Assembly (NCBI GenBank): GCA_025617745.1
Contig: CM046867.1
Location: 31,860,705 to 31,924,704 of the forward strand
Source: Heliocidaris erythrogramma
Lineage: Eukaryota; Echinodermata; Echinoidea; Camarodonta; Echinometridae
Reading direction: 5' to 3'
Length of the DNA stretch: 64,000 bases
Under the pieces are notes generated by a model, which saw only the letters and a program-made list of their open reading frames with translations, made no database searches and was not told the DNA's origin. The position numbers and the translations under genes are program-made. Numbering within the stretch: the stretch's first letter is position 1; every line of letters starts with the position of its first letter. This document shows, in pieces, positions 9,616 through 19,948 of this stretch.

Positions 9616-9710
9616 ATTCCACTTGTCTCTCTCTTTCTCTCTCCACCGAAAATCTTATAACTTTCTCTCTTTCTCTCTCCTCTTTTTCTATCTCTTTCCT
9701 TTTTTCTAGC
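9616..9710 (+). repeat. CT-rich microsatellite
   Basis: (CT)n and TTTCTCTC words, matched by the GA tract at 17820-17945 in arm 2. The flanking ttataactttctc is conserved as its complement. Confidence 0.8.
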
Positions 9711-9867
9711 AGTAATTTTACATTTTGCATGCACTTTCTCATTATGTACAGTCTATGAATTCATTTTTATTATCACTTGAAGATTTGTAATATCTACATT
9801 TCTGATTTTGAAATATAAATACTAAACTATAGTATCTCTATTTGGATCTGACACAATTCAGCGATTA

Positions 9868-9995
9868 TTAACCCCCCCCCCCCCAAAAAAAAAAAAAAGA
9901 AAAAAAAAAAAGAAAAGAAAGAAAGAAAAAAGTTTAAAAAAAAAATAGATAAATGAATAAATAAATAAAATAAAATAATAATAATAATAATATTT
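9868..9995. repeat. low-complexity C run, A run and AAT repeat
   Basis: A run of C (9871-9883) passes into an A-rich tract with GAAA words and ends in (AATA)/(AAT) repeats near 9960-9990. Not present in this form in arm 2. Confidence 0.75.
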
Positions 9996-10426
9996 CCTTC
10001 CAAGCCCAATGAGAAATATCACTAGTGTTTAATTGTTACGATTAAGAGACAAGCGTTTTACGTTTTAAACATATTGGCTCACTCAAAAAGCAAATGTAGT
10101 CATAATATTCACTGACACTTATATCTATTTCACTCCATGTTGTTATACGTGTACATTAATTTGGGAAAAACTGTCGAGTTACTAACATGTTATTAAAATT
10201 GTACATGTGACTACTTATTAGAAAAAAAGAAGAAAAATCTCGCCATGTTTTGTGTCATTCTATACACAAAAAGTGATTTGATAGTTTGCACCCATTATAA
10301 GTGCACTTTCTTTTGTTGACTACTGCTAAATGAAATGAAATGAAATCACCATCACAACTATTTCATATACCCCTTGGAGACAATGACGATAATAAACAAA
10401 GTCCTTATAATCAACTAAGATCCTAA

Positions 10427-10885
10427 CAGGGTGTTCAGACGCTAAAAATCTATACCAAAACGGTATAGCTATACTAGAACGGTATAGCTATACGATGAAA
10501 TTTTGCGTCTGAACGCTGACTAACGAAACGACGTATAGCGAAACGACGTATAGCGAAACGAGGGTCAGAGCATCGTTTCGAACTAGAACTCGATAAAGAA
10601 TCACTGTTCCATGTCCGTCTGAACGTATGGCGACCATAGAACGGTATAACTGGGCGGGTCTTAACGGGAGCGCGCGTGAAAGGTGGAAGAGGAAATCCAG
10701 GCAGGGGGGCTAGCGGATACCTCGTGATCATAACAACACGCGCAGTGGGAAACTGCGCATCTATACCACCTTTTTCACGACGGTCGCAATATGCGTCTGA
10801 ACGACCCGTTAGCTATACGATGATTCTTTATACGTCGTTTCTTTATCGAGTTTCGGTATAAACTGAATAGCGTCTGAACAGGGGG
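10427..10885. mobile_element. 459-bp Harbinger-like MITE with TAA TSD
   Basis: The 12-bp inverted termini TGTTCAGACGCT lie inside 17-bp ends. The flanking TAA (10424-10426 and 10886-10888) is single at the empty site in arm 2 (17245-17247). The interior repeats tatagc and cgtatagcgaaacgac motifs. A 3-bp TWA-type TSD is characteristic of PIF/Harbinger, so the superfamily is inferred from TSD length only. No transposase is present. Confidence 0.82.
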
Positions 10886-10970
10886 TAAATTGCATAATCT
10901 TTCTTTGTTTAGGGTACTGTAGTGAAGGTAATTTACACGTCTCACTCTAGCGGGGAAAATGAAACGTTAA

Positions 10971-13137
10971 AGACCTCAGCCTGACCGAATTTGGAAATAT
11001 ACACTTTATTCATCCACGGGGAGCTATATATTTTCTGAACAAATTGAAACCAACTTCATGAGATTCATGTAAAAATAACCACAAATGTAATAAAAATCGC
11101 CCACAAATGTAAAAATCGAATAAATAGAATAAAAGCATAAAATTTGCCATGTAGGCAGAGTTTTTTATGCCGAATAATTCTGGATATGGGGCAAAAAAAA
11201 TTCAGGCCCTGGGCCCCGATGTGACCATTTAAAAAAAAAGGTGGCCCTCTCAGGGTCTTTTCCCTTCAAAGTTAATGTAATCAAATCTAGTTTGATATAA
11301 TGAAATATCATGTAGTTTTTTCCCGGCCTCTAAAATCAGACGAATGCTTTAGGTGCCCATTTTTCAAATAAAGGGCAATCCTATATATTGTGATCAGTGA
11401 ACATGATGTCTTTGAAATCAACATGGCGCCAGAGGTGCCCATTATAACAGAAAAAAGGCCCATAAATGCCCAAATAATTTATTTACAACATAAGGTTTAT
11501 AGAAAATATTTCGTTTAAATTTTAAATGGTAGACATTAATTTGGAAATCAAGGTCACATAATAACCCCACTTGATTAATCACATGCACGGGCCCATTGAA
11601 GGGCCACCAAAGACAATTCTTTCCCTCACAAGAGGCTTGCCTAATTCAAAATGGCCCCCAAAGTGTTTGAATATGCATATTTGCATATAACTTTGAGTTT
11701 GGGCTTTTAAAGAATGACTATTGGCAAGGCAGTATATTTTAAAAGCAGAATACATCTAGTGTAGGGTCACTTCATTTCATGATGGCCGTCATATTCAAAA
11801 TGACCACTGGTCTGTTTCAAGATGTGGTTATTTGCATTAATTTTATGCTGTGTCTTGAAGCTTATATCTTATAGGTAGAAAGTTATGGATGTTGAAAACT
11901 TTTTTGCCTAAAATAGAAATAAATGCGTTTCCAATGCTGTATTTGGTTGAGACACAATGGGAAATGTATATCTTATAATGCTGAATAATTTAAATAGTGG
12001 GAAATTTCATTTCCAAGATTGCCATCAAATTGAAAAATACCGCATAAATTAATGTTGAAATGTAATGAGCATCTGATAATTTTTAATTTTAATTGGCATA
12101 AAGCATCAAAATGAGAAATGTTTAATATGCTTTAAAAATATTATACATTCAGACTCTCTTTCTTTAAAGGGACATCCAACCTTTATGACAAGTTGCTCTG
12201 AAAGAAAGCAGAAAAATCAGAGAAGTAGATTGTAAAAAGTTTGAACGAAATCGGAGAAGCAGTATGAAAGTTGTTCTCCCTATACAAATTTGAAATCTAT
12301 ACAAAATATTGAATTCTATATACATGTACATGGAGTTGCTTTCACGGTCTTATCAATATTTGCGTTTAGAGAATGTATTTATCTTTTTTATAATCTTATA
12401 TTGTTGACTGAAATTGATCTTTAGAAAATATTTGTACATTTTGGATTCTCATAAGTTTCAAAAGCATGTCATATTTATTATACGCTCTTTGTCGTTTAAG
12501 TTTGATATCTAAACCGAACCTATTAATTAAATTCTTACCCGATTTTCCTGATTGGTGGAGACTGATCTTCTTCTTTAAAAAAATTCTCTCATCGTTATGT
12601 TCCTGGTGGGGTTTTTTTACTCAAGACTTTATTTTTGTAATTTTTGTCTCACTAATATAGGCATCACAATTAAGCTTCTTCCTTAAATATACGGTTGAAA
12701 CTTTTATCGAATATTATTTTGTTTCAATTTTAGCATAATATGTAAATAATCTGATTTCATTTCCAATTTTACCTGCCCATGCATGGATATATAATTATAC
12801 TGTTTTCTAATTTTTCTTTAAGACTTCTCTAAATAACATTTATTTGAAAAAGAAGTGTATTCTGTTGCTTCTTCATGGTATTAATGTATAATTATTGTTC
12901 ATGAATGACTCTTCAATAAGAAGAGAAGCATGTTTTAAATGTTAGATTCAGTACTAAATTACACACTGTTATACCAAGTTATAAGCTTCCAGATACAACG
13001 TAAACTTTAAAATGGCAATAAATATTGGTCATCATTATATCTTGCTGCAAGGGATTTCTTAGACCATTAGAATTGTGAAAAAGTACTTTCAGAACTGACC
13101 AAAAACCTGAGGATTTAGCTTATATACCATTCAGGAC
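10971..13137. other. palindrome spacer, dispersed-repeat DNA, no gene seen
   Basis: It holds a solo fragment of the ACAAATG array family (about 11069-11120). A stretch at 11200-12070 with recurring aaaatggccgcc/aaaatgaccac-type words looks like an old dispersed repeat. A segment at 12165-12300 starting aagggacatccaacctttatgac looks like another repeat terminus. The frame at 12466-12660 has no recognisable features. Confidence 0.5.
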
Positions 13138-14531
13138 AGGGGCGGCGGAGCGTCTTTCAAAGTGGGGAAGGGGGCACCAGAAAAAAATGGCACTATTTTG
13201 GGGAAAAGGGGCACCTACAAGGGGTGCACAAAGCGAAAAAAAGACCATTTTGTGACATTGGATTTACCCTATACAGTCTAATTAATATAGTTATTATCAA
13301 GCTCACCGTCTTCCTTTTTATTGTGTTTCTGGTCATTACTTCATTTTCCTTAATTTAGCAGTTGTGTATAGGCCCTAATGATTCATGTCCGAGTGAGCAA
13401 AAATTTTCAGACTTTTTTTCTAATGCTGAATTCCTTATTTACTTAACAGGACAACAGCATATTCATTTTGGGGAATGTCGTATTGTCTATTAATTTGTAC
13501 ATTAACGCTGTCGTTTTCTTTAGGATTACGCCGCTATACTTTATGCAGTCTACTTGATTTCGTTATAGACTGTAAGAGCGAGCGAGCGTAGTCATGGGAA
13601 CATTTTTATAAAATATTGCCCTACTTGGTGTAAATTATTGGCACATTCGAGCGAGCGGAATGAGAAATCCTTTGCTGGGAGAGGGGGGGGGGGGGGGGGG
13701 GTGGGCATTGTACCAAGTTTTGCCTCCAGCTCCACTCCCTTACCTTGTAGTTGTAGTAATATGGGTACCTGTAAAGCTGTACCGATTCTTTGAAGCTAGA
13801 TATGGCTCTTTTTGTTAGAAACAAACAGTTGGAAATATAGGCAAAAGGGGACACTTATAAGAAGAGGAAAGGGCTCTTATCAAAGGTTGAAAAGGGCACT
13901 TATAAAAGGTGAAAGGGTGCACTTATGAGAAGAGGAAAAGGGCACATATTAGAAGTGAAAAGGGGCATCTACCAGAAATAAAAGTGCATTCTCAAAGGAG
14001 AAAAAGGCATATATTAGAAAAAGGGGGTAATATTTAGATTCGAAAAATGAGGGGCACCTATCAGAAGGAGAAAAGGATACTTATTAGAGAGACGAGGTGG
14101 AAATTATCAGATTTGAAAAGGGGCACTTATCATAAGTAAAGTGGGGGAACTTATCATAAGTAAAGAAGGGGCACTTATCAGAACGGAAAAATGAGCACTA
14201 ATTACAAGGGAAAAGGAGCACCTACCAGAAGTAAAAATTAACTTATCAAAGGAGAAAAGGGGATAAGAAAGAAAAGAGGGCAATATTTAGATTGGAAAAA
14301 GGGCACTTATCAGAAAGAGAAAAGGATACTTATTAGGAAGATAAAGTGGCAGTTATCTGATTTGAAAAGTGGCACTTTTTCATGAAGGGGAAAGGGCACT
14401 TATAGAAACGAAAAGGGGCACATTTAGTATTTTAAAACGGCACTTATCAGAGAAAAGGGGGCATTTTCCAGAAATAAGAAGGGCACTCTTTTGGTGTGCC
14501 CCCCCCCCCTTCCGGGTGCGCTGCCCCCTGA
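13138..14531. mobile_element. hAT-like non-autonomous element with minisatellite core
   Basis: The left end is CAGGGGCGGCGGAGCG and the right end is the complement of CAGGGGGCAGCGCACCC. The 8 bp outside the ends, attcagga and attcatcc, agree at five positions, compatible with a decayed 8-bp hAT TSD. The interior has CGAGCGAGCG motifs, a G run at 13685-13702, and the array gaaaaggggcacttatcag at 13850-14500. It is the inverted counterpart of 1-1172. Confidence 0.65.
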
Positions 14532-15458
14532 TTCATCCAACATATAAGATCGTGCCGAATGACGCAACATGATTGGTCCGCTCACCATGCAGGTCACACA
14601 AAGCGTCGTCTCCTACATCCGACGAAACGAAATTAGTGCATGGAAGCTTAAAAGTGCCACCGAGATGACGAGATAATTCCTCGTCTTCTCGACTTTTTTT
14701 GGTCCGAGAAGGCAAGAAGGAGAGATCCGGCTTCTCGTCTTCTCTTCTCCTCAAAGCCATAAATTTTCTTGTATTTCTCCCCCTTTTCTTTCTCTCTTGC
14801 GTTTTTTGCGCCCCCTTCAATTGTCCCCTCTGCCCCCCTGTAGATACGCCACTGCATAGTTAATGAAATATCAGTTAGCATTTATTTTTCATGGCTGAAA
14901 GTTTGTCGGGGGTGCCCCCCCCCCTTGCCCCTCAAAATACACTAGTGGTAAACTTCCAAAGCACATAGGCTTACGATCCTGATGTATTATTTCATACCTT
15001 AAATCGGAAATGAAACTTATGAATATAATATTGTCTTGTATCAAACGTTGGATAGGAAGTAGAAGCCTTTCCGTAATGACTTCCAACTAAAGATGGCGGT
15101 ATCTATTCCACCACCTGGTCTAGTGGCAAACCTCCGACCAGATTTTCAATTTTGGACAGGTTTAAAGATTATGTTTCCCCCTTATTCTTATTCTTATTTT
15201 TATTTTTTGTTGCTTTTAACGCTTTCCCAAATATAGAAGTAACTGTTAAAAACGTTATTATCGCCCTCATTATCATCATCATCATCATCATCATCATCAC
15301 CGTCATCATTGCATTCAACTTTGCTTCCAAACTCTCACCACGCCTAGCGTTGAAAAGTTGATATTTGTTTAAAAGGCGTTAGCCCCCCCCCCCCCCCGCC
15401 CTTTGTGAAAATGAGCCCGTATGATCAAGATCTTCTTATCTGTGATTTTCTTTTATTA
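14532..15458. other. spacer, no gene seen
   Basis: It contains tcccctctgcccccctgtagatacgccactgca-type repeat DNA near 14825, a C run near 14917-14926, an (ATC)n microsatellite at 15265-15300 and a C run at 15383-15397. Open frames are short and lack domain features. Confidence 0.5.
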
Positions 15459-16450
15459 TAGGTTTTCCCGGTCAATTTCGTAAGATCGTCAGTCAATTTC
15501 ATTTTGCGTGCATTCAATTTCAAGTATTTAGGTCGCGCACAGCCGATTTGTAATTCAAATTCATTTTCATATCATTCGAATTTGTATTTATGTCATTTGA
15601 ATCTAAGTTTTTGTCAATCAAATTCGCACTAAATGCACCTAGTTCGCAAAACGTTCATTCAATTTAGCAAAGAATGGCAAGGGAATTGCGCAATACTGTT
15701 ATTCCAGCATTCAATTTCATTTCGGATCATTCAACTTAACACGTTGAGCATTCAAATCAAATGTAGTTCCAGTAAATTTTGTCAGTTGATAATTATTTGG
15801 TATTTTCATTCTTTCCTTATGAGTTTTCTGCACACATGGGTGTGTTTTTCTATAATCAATAACATTCTTTTATTTTTCTTCTGATTTATTATTTTTATTT
15901 TATTTTCTTCTGATTTATCATCATTTTGAAATTTAGTTCTAGGGATTTTTGATCTTCATTTCTAACGTTTATAGTGCCTGCAGAATTGCAGATTTTCTTG
16001 ATTGATTTTTTTTTTTTCATAATCTTTTTTTTTTTCATTTATTTTCTTGATCGATTTTTTTCATGTCTAACTATATATATATATATAGCTGCAACAACTG
16101 TACATGACAAAACATGTTATTTTAAACATTACGACTTGAATAGCTGAGCAAAAACACACAAACGCTAAATACATGCTAAATTGAATGAACTCATTACGAA
16201 TTCGAATGCCCACGTGCGAATATGAATGCTCGAAAAGACGCTTCCAAGCGAGGTAGCGAATTTGAATGCTCTCCACGCATATTTGAATTTGAATGATGGA
16301 AACGTTAAATGTCTTGACCGAAGTGCGAATTTGAATGACCTCAAAATGAATTTGAATGATAAATTTCATGGCACAGATCTTTTTCGCGAATTTGAATGAC
16401 TCCCTTTTCAAATTGAATGACAAATCTGCGAAATTGACCGGGAAAACCTA
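15459..16450. mobile_element. 992-bp foldback element with ATTCAAATTC arrays
   Basis: The perfect inverted termini begin TAGGTTTTCCCGGTCAATTT and are flanked by TA on both sides. Both subterminal regions are crowded with one degenerate word: cattcaaattc on the left (to about 15760), its complement gaatttgaatg on the right (from about 16170). The centre (15780-16100) is T-rich. The design recalls Foldback-type elements. No transposase is visible. Confidence 0.75.
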
Positions 16451-16452
16451 TA

Positions 16453-17158
16453 TTTGTGGGAGGGGGATAAAGGTACAGCATTTTTGTGTCACGCCCTAAA
16501 AATTTGTCGGCAAATTTTCGTATCCCCCATATATAAGATGTTCTAGCAACGCCCCTGACCAAACCACTGGGGACAATTACAGTTGCAATCATAATGGTAA
16601 TCCAACCACAATTACGTTTGCGTCATAATATATGCGTGAAACATCACGCTGAGCTGTTAAAGATAAAAAAAATTGAGTTCTAGGCCCGGTTGCATAAAAC
16701 TTACCATTAATGGTAACTCCCATGGAAACCTTGATTTTGATTGGCTGTTGAGTGATGTTACCATGGTAGTTACCATTGATAGCAGAGTTACCATTAATGG
16801 TAATCTTTGTGCAACGGAGCCCTGGTCATGAGATATCATTGTGAAAGAAACTGTCTCAAAGCAAGTGGGAAATGTTTATTATAATTATAGTACATAAGAA
16901 TTGGTGTATGCTGTAAGGTTTTAAATCACCAAAACGAGAAGAAATTGACCCATTCCTGCTGAGAGTCACATACACTACACACAGAAATGTGTATATGGGA
17001 CTACATACATATGTTCGGTCCGAACATTTCAGCTGTTTCCCGTCATATTTGGAATATGAGGGGACGATTCTACTATGATATTCTTCCAAACTGACATAAA
17101 AGGAATGAGAAAACTCACAAATTATTTTTCACCTTTCCCAGAATTCAACCTTCCCTTC
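16453..17158. other. spacer with a small MITE, no gene seen
   Basis: Apart from the 140-bp MITE at 16683-16822, nothing gene-like is visible. The arm 2 homology starts at 17159. Confidence 0.5.
16683..16822. mobile_element. 140-bp MITE, GGCCCGGTTGCATAAAA termini
   Basis: The left end GGCCCGGTTGCATAAAACTT and the right end (complement of gggctccgttgcacaaag) form inverted termini followed by taccattaatggtaact in both arms. The TSD is unclear. Confidence 0.65.
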
Positions 17159-17819
17159 TTAACGTTTCATTTTTCCCGCTAGACGAGACGTGTAAATTAC
17201 CTTCAAATATATACAGTAACCAAAACATAGAAAGATTATGTAATTTAGGGTCTTAGGTGATTATAAGGACTTTGTTTATTATCGTCATTGTCTCCAAGAG
17301 GTACATGAATTATTTGTGGTGGTTATTTCATTTCATTTCATTTAGCAATATTCAACAAAAGAAAGTGCACCTATATGGGTATAGACTACCAAATTACTTT
17401 TTTGTGTAGAGGATGACACAAAGCACGTCGAGAAGTCTTTTTCGTTTCTTTTTTTCAATTAGTAGTCACGTGTACATTTTTAATAACATGTTAGTAACAC
17501 GTATAACAACATGGAGTTAAAATAGATATATAAGTTTCAGAGAGTATTATGAGTACAATTGCTTTTTGAGTGAGCCAATATATGATTAAAACGTAATACG
17601 CATGTAGCTTAATCGATATGCTATCGCTTAGTATTTATATTACAAAATCAGAAATATAGATATTACAAATCTTCAAGTGATAATAAACATGAATTACTTT
17701 GCATGATGAGAAAGTGCATGCAAAAATCTAAAATTACTGCTAGAAAATAGGAGAAGATACGACAGAGGAGCAGAGATGCAGAGGATGAGAGGAACAGAGA
17801 GATGGGGGACACATATACA

Positions 17820-17836
17820 CAAAGGAAGAGAGAGAA

Positions 17837-17895
<59 letters not shown>

Positions 17896-17945
17896 AAGAG
17901 AGAGAGAGAGTTATAAGATTTTGGGTGGAGAAAGAAAGAGAGAGA
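17820..17945 (-). repeat. GA microsatellite
   Basis: (GA)n with short interruptions, the arm 2 counterpart of 9616-9710 but longer. Spurious frames arise here. Confidence 0.85.
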
Positions 17946-18449
17946 CAAGTGGAATTTTAGATATAAATTCACAATAATTATTGATTAAAAGCAACATTTC
18001 TTATCTGTACTTCGAATCTATGCCTACGCACAAATTGTCTTTTATACATTGTAATATGATGGTAATGACATACATGTACATGCATTATATCATAATTATA
18101 AAATACTTCGCTTCTGGATAAATGGAACATATTAAATCTTAAATTTTGTAATGCAATAACATCTTCTAAAATGATTACATTTTCGTATAAACTTGCTGAA
18201 GGAAAGGGCTTTCAGTTCCAATTCCAGTGCTTGTAAACACATTTTAAGTATATAAGTTGTAAACTCATTATAAATTGCATATACAATAAGTGTGCACATT
18301 CGCACATCAAGAATATGCAACAGAAATTACAATATTACGTTATACAAAGATTAATTCATACCGCATCTCCCACTTAAAATGATTTACATATCACTTATAG
18401 TTCGGGAGAGAAAATAAATTAATGGAACATAGAGGAAAAGGGAAGAGGA

Positions 18450-18556
18450 AATGAGAGAGAGAGAGAAAGATAGTAGCAGAATAATATAGAAGGAAACGAA
18501 GAGAGAAAACGGGAAAAGAGAATGGTGAGAGAGAGAGAGAGAGGGGGGGGGGGGGA
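18450..18556 (-). repeat. GA microsatellite and G run
   Basis: (GA)n ending in a run of G (18543-18554), matching the CT tract at 8697-8830 in arm 1. Confidence 0.8.
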
Positions 18557-19058
18557 TGCATGTATTCACAAAATTGTTACACATTTCGCATCAGTACTAA
18601 TAATATGTAAATAGATTAATATACTGCAGTATGAGTCCCTTAAAACATATGCATGTATTTATTGGGCTATGATTAATTAGAGGAACCATTATTCACAAGT
18701 CTAAAGAGAGTTATACAATCAGCCTTACAATTCCATAATTATGAACATCATTCATAACTCCACAGACACTTCCCTAACTGTTATATCAAATACTGGAAAT
18801 ATATACAAGCATATTCTTTCAAATATGCGATAGGTATTATTTTCTTACTTTTTATATCATTAATTTTTAAGGAAATTTAGAACAATTTGGCATCAAACAC
18901 ATTAGTTCTTACTGACTGAACTTCGTGTCCATACGGACATACATACAGTATGATTGTGTCTTCTATGAGGACATCTTTCAAGAGACAGTTGGGTTTTGTG
19001 GAATCCGTTTCCTTTTTAACAAAGGTATAGTTTTTATTCTTTTTCTTGCTGTCTATAC

Positions 19059-19164
19059 GGCTTAGTCCGAAAGGGTGGGTAGCGTCGCGACGCGTCGGTT
19101 GACGCGAACGCCACCATTCGTCCCCCGGGTTTGCAGAAAGAGTGCGTTGGACTTTTTATAAATA

Positions 19165-19238
<74 letters not shown>

Positions 19239-19794
19239 GGGGCGGGGGGTAACATGTTTTATGGGGTCCACTTTTCAACCATAATTCTCTGACAAGCAAC
19301 AAAAAGGGTTATCAGTTCTAAAAGGGGGGGGGGGGGCACAAAGCATACTTTTCTTTCAAAAGGAGGGGGCACGGGCCGGGATCCGTAAATCCGCCACTGT
19401 CATCAATATTATGTTAGAAAAAGTCCAAACGCACCCTTTCGGCAAAACCGGGAGGGGATCCTGGATCCGCCCCTGATTACAGCCTTGCATTTCTGTGCCC
19501 CCCCCCCCTTTACAAAATTTTGGATCCGCCCTTGATAACAGCCCTGCATTTCTGTGCCCCCCTTTTACAAAATCCTGGATCCGCCCATGATGACAGCCCT
19601 GCATTTCTTTGCCCCTCAGCCCTTTTACAAAATCCTGGATCCGCCCCTGATAATAATGATAATAAAATCAATATTTAGAAAAAGTCAAAGAACCCTTTCG
19701 GCAAAACCGGGGGCTCTTTGGGCGAATGGTGGCGTTCCAGTTAACGCGACCCGACGCGACCCGACGCTCCCACCGCACCCTTTCGTACTAAGCC
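19059..19794. mobile_element. 736-bp TIR element with 8-bp TSD GTCTATAC
   Basis: The inverted ends are GGCTTAGTCCGAAAGGGTG and its near copy with TAC for TCC, followed by related gacgcgaacgccaccattcg segments. Perfect GTCTATAC copies lie at 19051-19058 and 19795-19802, and the empty site is in arm 1 (7823-7830). The interior holds a (TTA)n tract (19164-19236) and a roughly 62-bp tandem repeat (19455-19655). An 8-bp TSD is compatible with hAT and a few other superfamilies. It is related to 23517-24447. Confidence 0.82.
19455..19655 (-). repeat. tandem repeat, unit about 62 bp
   Basis: Three to four units read ttttacaaaatcctggatcc, then gcccctgat, then acagccctgcatttctgtgc, then a C run. The same word family, on the other strand GGCGGATCCAGGATTTTGTA, recurs near 24185-24235 and 36815-36845. 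Confidence 0.8.
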
Positions 19795-19948
19795 GTCTAT
19801 ACGGTGTTAAATGCTGTCTTTCGAAACGCATCTGTCCAAAAAGGACAGTACTGACCTATACAGACGCAGCCAGCATATTAAAACATTATCTTGGTTATCC
19901 TCCATTGTCAAACATGGAAATTCGCATCGACAATTGTGCTTATTGTTG

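Larger units (their letters stand above)
4795..10970 (+). repeat. inverted duplication, arm 1 (TLR-containing)
   Basis: The segment from about 4795 (tatcatctgaatattcat) to 10970 (gaaacgttaa) matches the reverse complement of 17159-22840: 5' flank, whole TLR gene, 3' flank, CT microsatellites and the region around 9350-9550 in the same order. Arm-specific additions are 7850-7905, a palindromic MITE at 8010-8347, about 9025-9340, and a MITE at 10427-10885. Outside 10970 and 17159 the sequences are unrelated. Confidence 0.88.
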
